A stretch of DNA of 51,382 bases from Lachnospiraceae bacterium (GTDB taxonomy: Bacteria; Bacillota; Clostridia; Lachnospirales; Lachnospiraceae): assembly GCA_022790855.1 (NCBI GenBank), contig JAAVYA010000017.1, positions 1 through 51,382 of the forward strand, written 5' to 3'. The translations under genes were made by a program, and so were the position numbers. How positions within the stretch are numbered: position 1 is the stretch's first letter; every line of letters begins with the position of its first letter. A model generated the notes under the pieces. The model had not been told where the DNA came from. It did not search any database and saw only the letters and a list, made by a program, of their open reading frames with translations. Shown here in pieces: positions 1-7,690 of this stretch.

Positions 1-102
1 CTTTCCGAAACGCGTTCTTTCTGATTCTCTTTGAATCGTTCAAGGTTATTTCACTGTTCAGTTATCAAGGTCCTGTCTGTTGTCTCAAGCGACAACTTCT
101 AT
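1..102 (-). other. leader region of an rRNA-type operon
   Basis: Read on the minus strand this stretch follows two tandem strong promoters. It contains a short hairpin (TTGTC, loop, GACAA, about 81-96) and then the string ACCTTGATAACTGAACAG, which resembles the leaders that precede 16S rRNA genes in clostridia. No open reading frame of any merit is present. I infer that the 16S gene starts just beyond the left edge, transcribed leftward. The rRNA itself is not in the window, so this rests on leader similarity and promoter quality. Confidence 0.6.
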
Positions 103-131
103 ATATTACCATATCTGTTATCACTTGTCAA
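103..131 (-). promoter_or_regulatory. strong sigma-A promoter P2 of the rRNA-type operon
   Basis: On the minus strand there is a perfect TTGACA (131-126), a 17-bp spacer and TAATAT (108-103). The last spacer bases (ATGG) and the -10 box are the same as in the upstream P1, which points to duplicated rRNA promoters. Confidence 0.85.
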
Positions 132-195
132 CATCTTTTTTATTTTTTCTGAAAAAGTTTTTTCAGAGCTATTGTCGTTCCCAACAGCGAAAATA

Positions 196-224
196 ATATT
201 ACCATGCATTTCCTGTATTGTCAA
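196..224 (-). promoter_or_regulatory. strong sigma-A promoter P1 of the rRNA-type operon
   Basis: On the minus strand there is TTGACA (224-219), a 17-bp spacer and TAATAT (201-196). The region just upstream (225-260) is almost pure A/T, as expected of an UP element that recruits the RNA polymerase alpha subunit. P1 and P2 start points are 93 bp apart. Confidence 0.85.
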
Positions 225-240
225 CAGGTTTTTTAAAAAA

Positions 241-603
241 TTTTAACATATAATTTAACCTGCTGTACTACTTAAAAAACCAATGTTATCAATTTCACAA
301 GATACCATTACAAGCTGACTTCCTGCCGTTCCAGTGAAAAGCATATTTTAGAGTTTGTTAAAGCGCGCCATTTATCGGCTGCCCTCTACGATCTTTCACA
401 CCATTACTTCATATGCGTTGTGCCATTTTCCTTGCTTGCAGCAAGTTCCTATTCTCCCTTTCCGACCTTCTCTTGTTGTATATTTGCATAAATGTTACTG
501 AATTCTTATACCTGATTCTATCACATAATTTATTAGTACATAAGACTATAATTGTGATAGTTAGTTTTTAAATTGTACATTTACATCATGCATACTTTAT
601 TCT
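241..603. other. intergenic region, no gene seen
   Basis: About 360 bp between the rRNA promoters and the BlaR1-like gene. The first 25 bp are the A/T-rich UP element of P1. The rest has no open reading frame with a ribosome site and no recognisable RNA gene. I see only a small CTTGC-N5-GCAAG hairpin near 430. Confidence 0.5.
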
Positions 604-637
604 AAAAAAGTTGGCGGATTGCTCCGCCAACTTTTTT
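604..637 (-). terminator. terminator after the blaI/blaR1-like pair
   Basis: A 15-bp perfect stem (AAAAAAGTTGGCGGA and its complement) with a four-base loop ends in T6 on either strand. It abuts the stop codon of the BlaR1-like gene and would also stop rightward transcription. Confidence 0.9.
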
Positions 638-2027
638 AATATACGTTAAATGTACCTTCCACATCAATCGCAACGTGGTTTGGATTTTCTACAAACACTT
701 GATAGTATCCCGTAGTTTCTGCAGTAAAATTATTTGCAACATGTGTATTCCCTTTCACATAGATTCTGGTGCTACTCGGCAATATGAGCCCTACCAGGAT
801 ATTTTTATCCGTCTGTGTTTTTTGAAAAACATTTACATTAATTATTTCTCCTTTATTAACATGAAAGTTCCTGGTAACCCTCAATCCCGTAACTGGCACC
901 GTCCAGTTAAAGTATTTTATAGATCTGGAAAGATCATTCACTTCTCCAACAGACACGGTAGTACTGCTGTCCGCTCCATTATCCGTATATTCAATATAAT
1001 TCACGGGCGGTTCTAAGTCCACTGTCTCCTTTACATCCGTCATCTCGTACCAATCCACATATCTCTTAGCCACCTCATTCGACGCTGCAGACACAGAAAC
1101 AGTACAGATTGTCATCAACAACAGGCTCGTAAGAACAGCCATACAAATTGGCTTTTTGGTATATTTCCTTAACTCATCCATATACTTTACCCTTTCCACT
1201 AAATCGTTTTCATCTTTTGCAAGCTGTATTGTAGTGTGATACTGTCTCCCTTTGCAGATATTCTGTGCCATTTGCAAAATATTAGAAAAGTAAACTGCCG
1301 GCCTCTTGGTCAAATCACAAACTCTCACATCACATGCATATTCGCTCCATTTTCCCATCAGCCTATTCAGCCACCAAACCATAGGATTAAAATACTGCAG
1401 AACCATTATAAGCATAATCATGCGTTTCCAAAAAATATCTCCCTGCTTATAGTGTACCAATTCGTGCAAAAATACAGCCTTCAACATTTCGCTGTCATTC
1501 TCACTATAAATTTTCTCGGGTATAATTACTTTTGGGTGGAAAACTCCCATAAATTCCACAGTCATAACATGATGGGACCAGAACAACCTGACTTTTCCCT
1601 CCGGAATCCTCTGTGTTCTACAGATCTCTGTAAATATCCGATATTCTAAACCAGTGCATGGAATGATGTTCCGGTTTCTTCGAGCCAGACAATATGCCTC
1701 AAACAAATATTTTGCTCCTACAAGAACAATTCCTGTCGCCCATATTATACAGACCACCTGGCAGATATCTACAATCATAACAGTCCTTACAAACAACTTG
1801 CCCTGCCACACAGAATTGTAACCATTTATCCAAATCAATATCAGATAAGACATCGGGAGAAGGAACATGCAAATCACTACTTTCAGACCTACGTAATACC
1901 ATCTCAGGTAACCGAAACGCACCAATACGCGCCCGGCAAAATACCAGATCACTAAAGCAAGACTGCCCGTCATAGTTGTAAGCAGCAATGCACTCACCAA
2001 ATTAATGGCTACGCTTATCCCACTCAT
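636..2027 (-). CDS. BlaR1/MecR1-like M56 family membrane metallopeptidase with a non-PBP sensor domain
   Basis: 463 aa. The N-terminal half has four hydrophobic segments, and an M56 zinc-protease signature HELVH at residues 188-192 with a probable third ligand Glu229 in SEYACD. A further membrane segment at about 293-314 is followed by an extracellular tail of about 145 residues. In BlaR1/MecR1 the tail is a penicillin-binding domain with SxxK. Here it is short, beta-rich in appearance and has no such motif, so the ligand is probably not a beta-lactam bound covalently. By family logic, ligand binding outside activates the cytoplasmic protease, which inactivates the BlaI-type repressor. The gene overlaps the repressor gene by 26 bp and shares its promoter; a terminator follows directly. 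Confidence 0.85.
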   Translation of the reverse strand: MSGISVAINLVSALLLTTMTGSLALVIWYFAGRVLVRFGYLRWYYVGLKVVICMFLLPMSYLILIWINGYNSVWQGKLFVRTVMIVDICQVVCIIWATGIVLVGAKYLFEAYCLARRNRNIIPCTGLEYRIFTEICRTQRIPEGKVRLFWSHHVMTVEFMGVFHPKVIIPEKIYSENDSEMLKAVFLHELVHYKQGDIFWKRMIMLIMVLQYFNPMVWWLNRLMGKWSEYACDVRVCDLTKRPAVYFSNILQMAQNICKGRQYHTTIQLAKDENDLVERVKYMDELRKYTKKPICMAVLTSLLLMTICTVSVSAASNEVAKRYVDWYEMTDVKETVDLEPPVNYIEYTDNGADSSTTVSVGEVNDLSRSIKYFNWTVPVTGLRVTRNFHVNKGEIINVNVFQKTQTDKNILVGLILPSSTRIYVKGNTHVANNFTAETTGYYQVFVENPNHVAIDVEGTFNVY

Positions 2028-2418
2028 CCAAAATACCCCTTATCTTATCCGCGTCCTCTTTTGTAATGTGATCGGCTGATTTAAAAGCCGCGCAGATCAG
2101 GTTCGATGTCCGTCCCGAATACCAAAAGTCCGTTTGCTTCTTAAGTTGTTGTTCCTTATATTCCTCTTCACTTTTCAGGGGATGTACAAAAGCATTCTTT
2201 CCTCTCCGGTAATTCTTGATAAACCCCTTGTCCGACAGCTTTGTCAAAAACGTCCGTATTGTAGTAAGGGCATATTCCTTTCCATACCCTTCTTTCAGAT
2301 TCTTTTGCAGCTCTACCGTAGAAATGTCCTCCTCAGAATTCCAGACAGCTTTCATAATCAGCGCCTCGCATGCGGTTAAGTCTTTTTCCTTTTCCTGATC
2401 AAAATTCATCCTATTCAC
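2002..2418 (-). CDS. BlaI/MecI/CopY family transcriptional repressor
   Basis: 138 aa, the usual length for the family. Residues 13-85 form a winged helix typical of BlaI (LTACEALIMKAVWNSEED, then the TTIRTFLTKLSDKG recognition region); the C-terminal part would be the dimer domain containing the cleavage site. AAGGAGGTG lies just before the ATG. It is the first gene of a two-gene unit with the overlapping M56 protease, so the pair is probably autoregulated and derepressed by proteolysis. The promoter at 2481-2509 contains the half-site TACTACAT (plus strand) over the -10, like mec/bla operator half-sites. What else the repressor controls cannot be told from the window. Confidence 0.9.
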   Translation of the reverse strand: MNRMNFDQEKEKDLTACEALIMKAVWNSEEDISTVELQKNLKEGYGKEYALTTIRTFLTKLSDKGFIKNYRRGKNAFVHPLKSEEEYKEQQLKKQTDFWYSGRTSNLICAAFKSADHITKEDADKIRGILDEWDKRSH

Positions 2419-2480
2419 CTCCTTTGCATACTTCTTATATTTTGCCTCTCTAAAAACCAGCCAAATCTAAATTCAACGCT

Positions 2481-2509
2481 ATTATACTACATTTATCGCA
2501 CTAATTCAA
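2481..2509 (-). promoter_or_regulatory. promoter of the blaI-like gene with operator half-site
   Basis: On the minus strand TTGAAT (2509-2504), a 17-bp spacer and a perfect TATAAT (2486-2481). The plus-strand octamer TACTACAT at 2485-2492 overlaps the -10 and resembles one arm of a BlaI/MecI operator; no second arm is adjacent. The -35 lies inside the 3' end of the preceding rluA-type gene. Confidence 0.75.
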
Positions 2510-3202
2510 TGATTTATCCGTAAAATTCTGCCTTATTTCTCCAAATAACTGAAATGCTTCCCCCTGGGGCGCCATATCATATTCTATCCTCTTCCCGGTA
2601 GATGGATGAAGAAATTCAATGCGTACCGAACACAAGCCCACCGGCATATATATCTCTCCACACCCTGTACTATATTTTCTGTCACCAATCAACGGATATC
2701 CTGCGTGAGCCATTTGTACCCGAATCTGATGATGCCGTCCGGTATGAAGACAAATCTCTACCAGACTTTTTCCTTCCAAGGACTGAATTCTTCGATAACT
2801 TAATACCGCTTTCTTGGCATTCTTTGTTCCCTCCGCTACAACCCTTGAAGTATTGCTCTTTCCATCTCTCATTAAAAAATCTGTAAGGGTTCCCTCCCGC
2901 GGCTCTACAACTCCCTCTGTTACCGCATAGTAATATTTTCCCACACCTTTCTCCTGGATTTGTTTACTTAAAGAAGCGGCGGCTTTTCTATTTTTGGCAA
3001 ACACCATAACCCCTTCCACCGGCTGATCCAGCCGATGCACTATATAGATCTCCGGAGGCTCCTTTTTCAAAGCACGATAATTCTTTAACACCCTTTCCAA
3101 ATCAGGCTGTCCTGTTCTCCCTGTCTGTACCGGAACCCCTGCTGGTTTGCGACAAACCAAAATATCGCCATCTTCCATAAGAATCTCAGGATGGAACCTC
3201 AT
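2501..3202 (-). CDS. RluA family RNA pseudouridine synthase
   Basis: 233 aa from the ATG at 3202. That start is preferred because GGGAGGAGG sits just upstream and the family core (ILMEDGDILVCRKPAGVPVQ) begins there; longer readings run into the response-regulator gene. The catalytic motif HRLDQPVEGVMVFAK is at 56-70 with Asp59 as the nucleophile. The protein isomerises specific uridines to pseudouridine in rRNA or tRNA; the target cannot be predicted. There is no S4 domain, so it resembles short RluA/TruC/YlyB-like members. It follows the response regulator by 31 bp and may be read through from the two-component promoter. Confidence 0.9.
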   Translation of the reverse strand: MRFHPEILMEDGDILVCRKPAGVPVQTGRTGQPDLERVLKNYRALKKEPPEIYIVHRLDQPVEGVMVFAKNRKAAASLSKQIQEKGVGKYYYAVTEGVVEPREGTLTDFLMRDGKSNTSRVVAEGTKNAKKAVLSYRRIQSLEGKSLVEICLHTGRHHQIRVQMAHAGYPLIGDRKYSTGCGEIYMPVGLCSVRIEFLHPSTGKRIEYDMAPQGEAFQLFGEIRQNFTDKSLN

Positions 3203-3233
3203 TTTCTTCCTCCTCCCTTCTTCCGGAGCTGCC

Positions 3234-3923
3234 TTATACCTTAAACCGATATCCCACTCCCCAAATTGTTTCAATATATTGGGGCTTTGCCGTATTAAAT
3301 TCAATCTTCTCACGAATCTTTTTAATATGAACAGTTACCGTTGCAATGTCTCCCACAGACTCCAAATCCCAAATCTTGCTAAATAATTCTTCCTTTGTAA
3401 AGACGTGATTGGGATTCTGAGCTAAAAATGCCAGTAGATCAAATTCCTTGGTGGTAAACTGTCTCTCTTCTCCATTCACCCAGACACGGCGGGCTGTTTT
3501 ATCAATCTTAAGCCCGCGAATCTCCACAATATCATTTTCCACCATATTGCTGCCGATCAATCGCTCATACCTGGCCAAATGGGCTTTTACCCGGGCTACC
3601 AATTCGCTGGGGGAAAATGGCTTCGTAATATAATCATCTGCTCCAAGCCCCAACCCGCGAATCTTGTCAATATCATCTTTTTTTGCTGAAACCATCAATA
3701 TCGGCGTATTCTTTGCCTCCCGTATCTGCTTGCAAATATCAAATCCGTCAATCCCCGGCAGCATCAAATCCAAAATAAACATATCAAACTCTTCTGTCAA
3801 CGCCCGGGTAAGGCCAACTGTCCCTGTATTCTCTATCTCCACATTAAAACCGCTAAGCTCCAGATAATCCTTCTCCAGATCCGCAATAGCAACCTCATCT
3901 TCTATAATTAGTACTTTACTCAT
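3234..3923 (-). CDS. OmpR/PhoB family response regulator
   Basis: 229 aa. The receiver domain (about 1-120) has the acidic pair Glu9/Asp10-type pocket in LIIEDE, the phosphoacceptor Asp52 in FILDLMLPG, and the conserved Lys near 81 in SAKK. The C-terminal winged helix (about 130-227) includes VHIKKIREKIE and ends with the family hallmark ETIWGVGYRF. The start overlaps the end of the upstream kinase gene by 8 bp, so the two are translationally coupled and form a cognate pair. Three TTCTAAAA repeats at 21-bp spacing upstream of the kinase gene are the likely autoregulatory binding site. Confidence 0.95.
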   Translation of the reverse strand: MSKVLIIEDEVAIADLEKDYLELSGFNVEIENTGTVGLTRALTEEFDMFILDLMLPGIDGFDICKQIREAKNTPILMVSAKKDDIDKIRGLGLGADDYITKPFSPSELVARVKAHLARYERLIGSNMVENDIVEIRGLKIDKTARRVWVNGEERQFTTKEFDLLAFLAQNPNHVFTKEELFSKIWDLESVGDIATVTVHIKKIREKIEFNTAKPQYIETIWGVGYRFKV

Positions 3924-5394
3924 TCCATACCTCCTGATATTTACGGATTACAAAATACATTATGGTTCCTGTATGTTCCTTGCTGGTGGCCCAGATACTG
4001 CCTCCGTGATCTTCTATGATTTTCTTTACGATAGACAGCCCTATACCGCTGCCTCCGGTGGCCGAATTACGGGATGTGTCCGTGCGGTAAAAGCGGTCAA
4101 AAATGTAGGGCAGATCTTTTGCCGCAATCCCTTTGCCATTATCTTCAATCTCAACTTGAATAAAGTCTCCTACGTCACGCACCCGTATATTGATAAATCC
4201 CTTCTGCTTATCCAGATATTTTACGGAATTGCCCACAATGTTATTAATTACCCGCTTCAACTGTTCCGGATCTGCTATAATCCGGATATTTTCATCTGCA
4301 TAATTAAAATAAGCCAGGCCAATTCCTTTTGTCTCTAAATCCAAGGTCAGCTCCTCCACACAATCCTCAAAATAATCCGATACATGGATACGGTTAAAAT
4401 TATATGGAATACGGTTCGTATCTATCTGAGAATACAAGGTCAGCTCATTAATTAATGTATCCATCTCATTTGCCTTATTATAGATCGTACGGATATACCG
4501 ATCCATCTTCTCCTGGGTGTCCGCAACCCCGTCAATAATCCCTTCTACATAACCTTTGATGGCTGTAATAGGCGTCTTTAAATCGTGAGAAATATTGCTG
4601 ATCAACACTTTATTCTCTTTCTCATTGCTAATTTTCTCTTCCGTGGAATCCTTCAGCCGCTTCCGCATCTCCTCAAAACTCTGGCAAAGCGCCCCGATCT
4701 CATCATCATTCTCCGGCTCAATCGTAAAATCCAGGTTACCATCCTTAATATTCTCCGCTGCGATCTGAAGCTTACGTATGGGGTTAAAAATCCCTTTATA
4801 AATCCAAACCACTAACATTCCGGCAGTAAAAACCAAAATCAGAATAATAGAAAGCAGCATGTCCGTAACCATTCCTTTAATCTCCGGCAATAGCTTTTCC
4901 GTAACCGTTACGATAAACATGCTTCCTTTTGTATTGTCCGTATATAGAAAATCTATCTGCTTCAGCAGAAGCTTTCCATCCTCATCTACATAGGAACCGA
5001 TACTGCCCCCTTCCTCCTCTTCCTGAAAATCCGGAAGGCTCTCCGGCGTAACCTGATCCCCAGCATAAAGTATCTCTTCCCCTTTTCTGATGACGAGAAA
5101 GGAATACTTCTCATTCAATTCCTCGTTAATACCAGCCAGATACTCCAAATCTTCCAATTTCTGAGGTTCCTCACCAGCCACCTTCTGCAGCTTCTCAACA
5201 TCTGCCTTCGTAAAATGACTTAACACTCGTATCGAATTTAGTAGCAATTCATACGGATTGGTATTCCCATCATAAAGCTGGCGAATTCCTTTCATCTGTA
5301 TCTGCCCAAAGCCCCAAAATGTAATCCCTGTCAGCATCACAGGAACAAAGATAATGATACAGAAGGATATAATCAATCTTGTTCTCAGCTTCAT
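3916..5394 (-). CDS. membrane sensor histidine kinase
   Basis: 492 aa from the ATG at 5394, chosen because AGAGGT lies 7-8 bases upstream and the reading from there starts with a typical basic stretch and membrane segment (MKLRTRLIISF). A second membrane segment is at about 179-200. Between them lies an extracellular sensor domain of about 140 residues with an acidic patch (EEEEGG). A HAMP region (about 200-255) leads to the HisKA motif SHDLKTPITAIKGY with His270 as the phosphorylation site, then the N box, DNGKGI and GGSGIGLSIV of the ATPase domain. It phosphorylates the response regulator encoded directly downstream. The stimulus is unknown. Confidence 0.95.
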   Translation of the reverse strand: MKLRTRLIISFCIIIFVPVMLTGITFWGFGQIQMKGIRQLYDGNTNPYELLLNSIRVLSHFTKADVEKLQKVAGEEPQKLEDLEYLAGINEELNEKYSFLVIRKGEEILYAGDQVTPESLPDFQEEEEGGSIGSYVDEDGKLLLKQIDFLYTDNTKGSMFIVTVTEKLLPEIKGMVTDMLLSIILILVFTAGMLVVWIYKGIFNPIRKLQIAAENIKDGNLDFTIEPENDDEIGALCQSFEEMRKRLKDSTEEKISNEKENKVLISNISHDLKTPITAIKGYVEGIIDGVADTQEKMDRYIRTIYNKANEMDTLINELTLYSQIDTNRIPYNFNRIHVSDYFEDCVEELTLDLETKGIGLAYFNYADENIRIIADPEQLKRVINNIVGNSVKYLDKQKGFINIRVRDVGDFIQVEIEDNGKGIAAKDLPYIFDRFYRTDTSRNSATGGSGIGLSIVKKIIEDHGGSIWATSKEHTGTIMYFVIRKYQEVWNE

Positions 5395-5452
5395 TACTTT
5401 TACCTCTTTAATATTTGGCAAGTTTCGATACGTTTTATTATAACAACCTTTT

Positions 5453-5502
5453 TTCTAAAATCCTATGTCATTTTTCTAAAAAATTATAAAAAAATTCTAA
5501 AA
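5453..5502 (-). promoter_or_regulatory. three 21-bp-phased TTCTAAAA repeats, likely response-regulator operator
   Basis: Plus-strand copies of TTCTAAAA start at 5453, 5474 and 5495, exactly 21 bp (two helical turns) apart. Phased direct repeats are how OmpR/PhoB-type regulators usually bind. The array lies 60-110 bp upstream of the kinase start; a TATAAT (minus, about 5442-5437) follows it. Confidence 0.6.
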
Positions 5503-5529
5503 CAAAAAAGCAGATGATTTCTCATCTGC
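5500..5529 (-). terminator. terminator of the DUF1307-like lipoprotein gene
   Basis: On the minus strand GCAGATGA-GAAA-TCATCTGC, an 8-bp stem with a GAAA tetraloop, is followed by TTTTTTGTTTT. Confidence 0.9.
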
Positions 5530-5554
5530 CCTTTCGTTTATTTCCGTAATTTCA

Positions 5555-6022
5555 CTATTCAACCTTGGAGTATCCGTTGCCTTCCAGAGCTGTACCGGTC
5601 TTCTTCAAAGAAATACCGCTGGCATCGCCTTCTACTTCCATCAGGCCCTGTTCGGATAAAGTCTTAATGGCATCACCTGTTGTATCAACATCAATCTTGA
5701 TGGTATACTTGCCTTCTCCTGCCTCGCCGGTGCACTCTACACCGTCTACTGCTTTGTACTGCTCAACCATTGCGTCGTATGCAGCATTGATCTGTGTTGT
5801 CTGCTCTTCTTCCAAGGAAGACATATCTATTTCGATTGTCTCAGACAACTTCTCAACCTTATCACCCTTAGCTGTTAAAGTCATGGTATCTACCATCTTA
5901 AGTCCACTATCTTCTGTCTCCATGCGGTATGTAACAGTCTGCTCCTTGCCACCACAGGCGGTTAATGCAAATGCCATTCCAATTGCTAATAAGCCTGCAA
6001 CCATACGTCTCATTTTCTTCAT
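5555..6022 (-). CDS. DUF1307/YehR-like lipoprotein
   Basis: 155 aa. A basic N-terminus and hydrophobic stretch end in the lipobox LTAC with Cys23, so the protein is exported, lipidated and tethered outside the membrane. The remainder (VTYRMETEDSGLKMVDTMTL onward) fits the small YehR-like DUF1307 lipoproteins, whose function is not known. Repeated Thr/Glu-rich strands suggest a single beta-alpha domain. The gene is monocistronic: it has its own promoter (6079-6108) and a terminator 26 bp after the stop. GAAAGGAGAGAAAG precedes the ATG. Confidence 0.75.
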   Translation of the reverse strand: MKKMRRMVAGLLAIGMAFALTACGGKEQTVTYRMETEDSGLKMVDTMTLTAKGDKVEKLSETIEIDMSSLEEEQTTQINAAYDAMVEQYKAVDGVECTGEAGEGKYTIKIDVDTTGDAIKTLSEQGLMEVEGDASGISLKKTGTALEGNGYSKVE

Positions 6023-6078
6023 TTCTTTCTCTCCTTTAATTGTTTTTCCAAGTATGTGTAATTACATGCTCAAATTGC

Positions 6079-6108
6079 ATTCTACTCCTATCATGCTATT
6101 TCTGTCAA
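6079..6108 (-). promoter_or_regulatory. promoter of the DUF1307-like lipoprotein gene
   Basis: On the minus strand TTGACA (6108-6103), an 18-bp spacer and TAGAAT (6084-6079). Confidence 0.7.
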
Positions 6109-6214
6109 GTAATAACCCAAAATTTGAACACGAATTTTACACATTTTTATAATCTCCCCTCACAGGCGTGAATAATAACCATATTCTCACCCCAAATCAG
6201 AAAGATTCTTTCGA

Positions 6215-7402
6215 TTACATATATTTTTTCAAAATCTCTACTTTGTCTACCGCTTCCCAAGGAAGATTCAAATCATCACGCCCAAAATGGCCGTAGGCCG
6301 CTGTCTGCTTATAGATGGGTCTGCGAAGATCCAGCATTTTTATGATACCTGCCGGGCGGAGATCAAAATTCTCCCGGATAATTTCCACCAGTTTATCGTC
6401 CGATAACTTTCCGGTGCCAAAAGTATCTACCATTACAGATGTGGGCTGAGCCACGCCAATTGCATAAGAAAGCTGAATCTCACATTTTTCTGCCAGCCCT
6501 GCCGCCACAATATTCTTAGCTACATACCGCGCTGCATATGCCGCTGAACGGTCAACTTTTGTACAATCTTTCCCAGAAAAAGCTCCGCCGCCGTGACGAG
6601 CATATCCACCGTAAGTATCGACAATGATCTTACGACCGGTCAGCCCTGCATCCCCATGAGGACCTCCGATCACAAACCGCCCTGTCGGATTAATAAAGAA
6701 CTTGGTTCTATCGTCCAAAAGCTCCTTAGGAAGCACTTCATCAAACACATATTTCTGGATATCTGCGTGAATCTGCTCCTGAGTCACATCCGGGTCATGT
6801 TGTGTAGACAATACTACCGCTTCCAGGCGCTTGGGCTTTCCATTCTCATCATATTCTACAGACACCTGGCTCTTTCCATCTGGTCTCAGGTAACTTAATG
6901 TTCCGTCCTTACGCACTTTTGTCAACTGCCGTGTTAGCTTATGGGCTAAGGAAATCGGATACGGCATCAATTCCTCTGTCTCATTTGTGGCATAACCGAA
7001 CATCATCCCCTGATCACCTGCACCGATAGCCTCGATCTCTGCATCAGACATTTTATTCTCTTTTGCCTCTAAAGCCTTATCCACACCCATGGCAATATCC
7101 GCGGACTGCTCGTCAATAGCTACCATCACCGCACAGGTATTCCCATCAAATCCGTATTCGGAACGGTCATAACCAATCTCTGTCACCGTGTCCCGAACAA
7201 TTCTCTGGATATCCACATAAGCATTCGTAGTGATCTCTCCTGTAACCAAAACAAACCCCGTACAGGTAGCTGTCTCACATGCCACACGGCTCATGGGATC
7301 CTTCTCCATCAATGCATCCAATATAGCGTCCGATATGGCATCACAGATTTTATCTGGATGGCCTTCCGTTACGGACTCCGAAGTAAACAATAATTTTTCC
7401 AT
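6215..7402 (-). CDS. metK: S-adenosylmethionine synthetase
   Basis: 395 aa from the ATG at 7402; GGAGG lies 9 bases upstream, and translations from further upstream are not family-like. The enzyme makes S-adenosylmethionine from methionine and ATP. Family landmarks are [16 protein letters not shown] at the N-terminus (ATP and magnesium site), [12 protein letters not shown] in the middle, and [16 protein letters not shown] (phosphate-binding loop) further on. Length is normal. The gene sits alone behind a SAM-I riboswitch and intrinsic terminator (7468-7614), so its product shuts off its own expression. Confidence 0.98.
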   Translation of the reverse strand: MEKLLFTSESVTEGHPDKICDAISDAILDALMEKDPMSRVACETATCTGFVLVTGEITTNAYVDIQRIVRDTVTEIGYDRSEYGFDGNTCAVMVAIDEQSADIAMGVDKALEAKENKMSDAEIEAIGAGDQGMMFGYATNETEELMPYPISLAHKLTRQLTKVRKDGTLSYLRPDGKSQVSVEYDENGKPKRLEAVVLSTQHDPDVTQEQIHADIQKYVFDEVLPKELLDDRTKFFINPTGRFVIGGPHGDAGLTGRKIIVDTYGGYARHGGGAFSGKDCTKVDRSAAYAARYVAKNIVAAGLAEKCEIQLSYAIGVAQPTSVMVDTFGTGKLSDDKLVEIIRENFDLRPAGIIKMLDLRRPIYKQTAAYGHFGRDDLNLPWEAVDKVEILKKYM

Positions 7403-7427
7403 CTCCATCTTCCTCCTTTTTCTGCTG

Positions 7428-7460
7428 ATGTACGGTGCAAGGGAGATTCCGACCGTACAT
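7428..7460 (-). promoter_or_regulatory. extra hairpin between the SAM terminator and the metK ribosome site
   Basis: A perfect 9-bp stem ATGTACGGT / ACCGTACAT encloses 15 bases. It lies after the riboswitch terminator and 8 bp before the Shine-Dalgarno region. It could stabilise the 5' end of read-through mRNA or tune translation. No function is proven. Confidence 0.6.
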
Positions 7461-7467
7461 GTTAGAC

Positions 7468-7493
7468 AAAAAAAATCCGCTGTAAGCGGATTC
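7468..7493 (-). terminator. riboswitch-controlled intrinsic terminator of metK
   Basis: On the minus strand GAATCCGC-TTACA-GCGGATT followed by T8. It lies 23 bp after the SAM-I aptamer and is the expression platform. Confidence 0.92.
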
Positions 7494-7515
7494 AAATATA
7501 CAAAGATAATCAAAT

Positions 7516-7614
7516 CCTCTTATTGTTCGATTGCTCGCTCAGGTTGGCACCTTCCATTCAGGGGTTGCCGTGACTTCACAGATCCTATGTATCTCCATCA
7601 CTCTGAATAAGAGA
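7516..7614 (-). promoter_or_regulatory. SAM-I (S-box) riboswitch aptamer
   Basis: The minus strand shows the S-box layout. P1 pairs CTCTTATT (7613-7606) with AATAAGAG (7524-7517). Inside are the conserved strings CAGAGTGATGGAG, GTGAAGTCACGGCAACC and AAGGTGCCAACCTG. Terminator and metK follow directly. High SAM should stabilise P1 and allow termination. The J3/4 and kink-turn elements were judged by eye. Confidence 0.95.
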
Positions 7615-7690
7615 AATTCTACAATATGGAATTTTCAAATCTTCTATCACTATATATACACCTGTTTATAGATTATGTCAATAGTTTTTA

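Noticed and set aside
31..246. 71-codon open frame on the plus strand
   Set aside because: It runs antisense through the rRNA-type leader and both promoters, has no ribosome site and no protein-like pattern.
3203..3313. N-terminal extension of the RluA-type protein
   Set aside because: It overlaps the end of the response-regulator gene, whereas the ATG at 3202 has GGGAGGAGG upstream.
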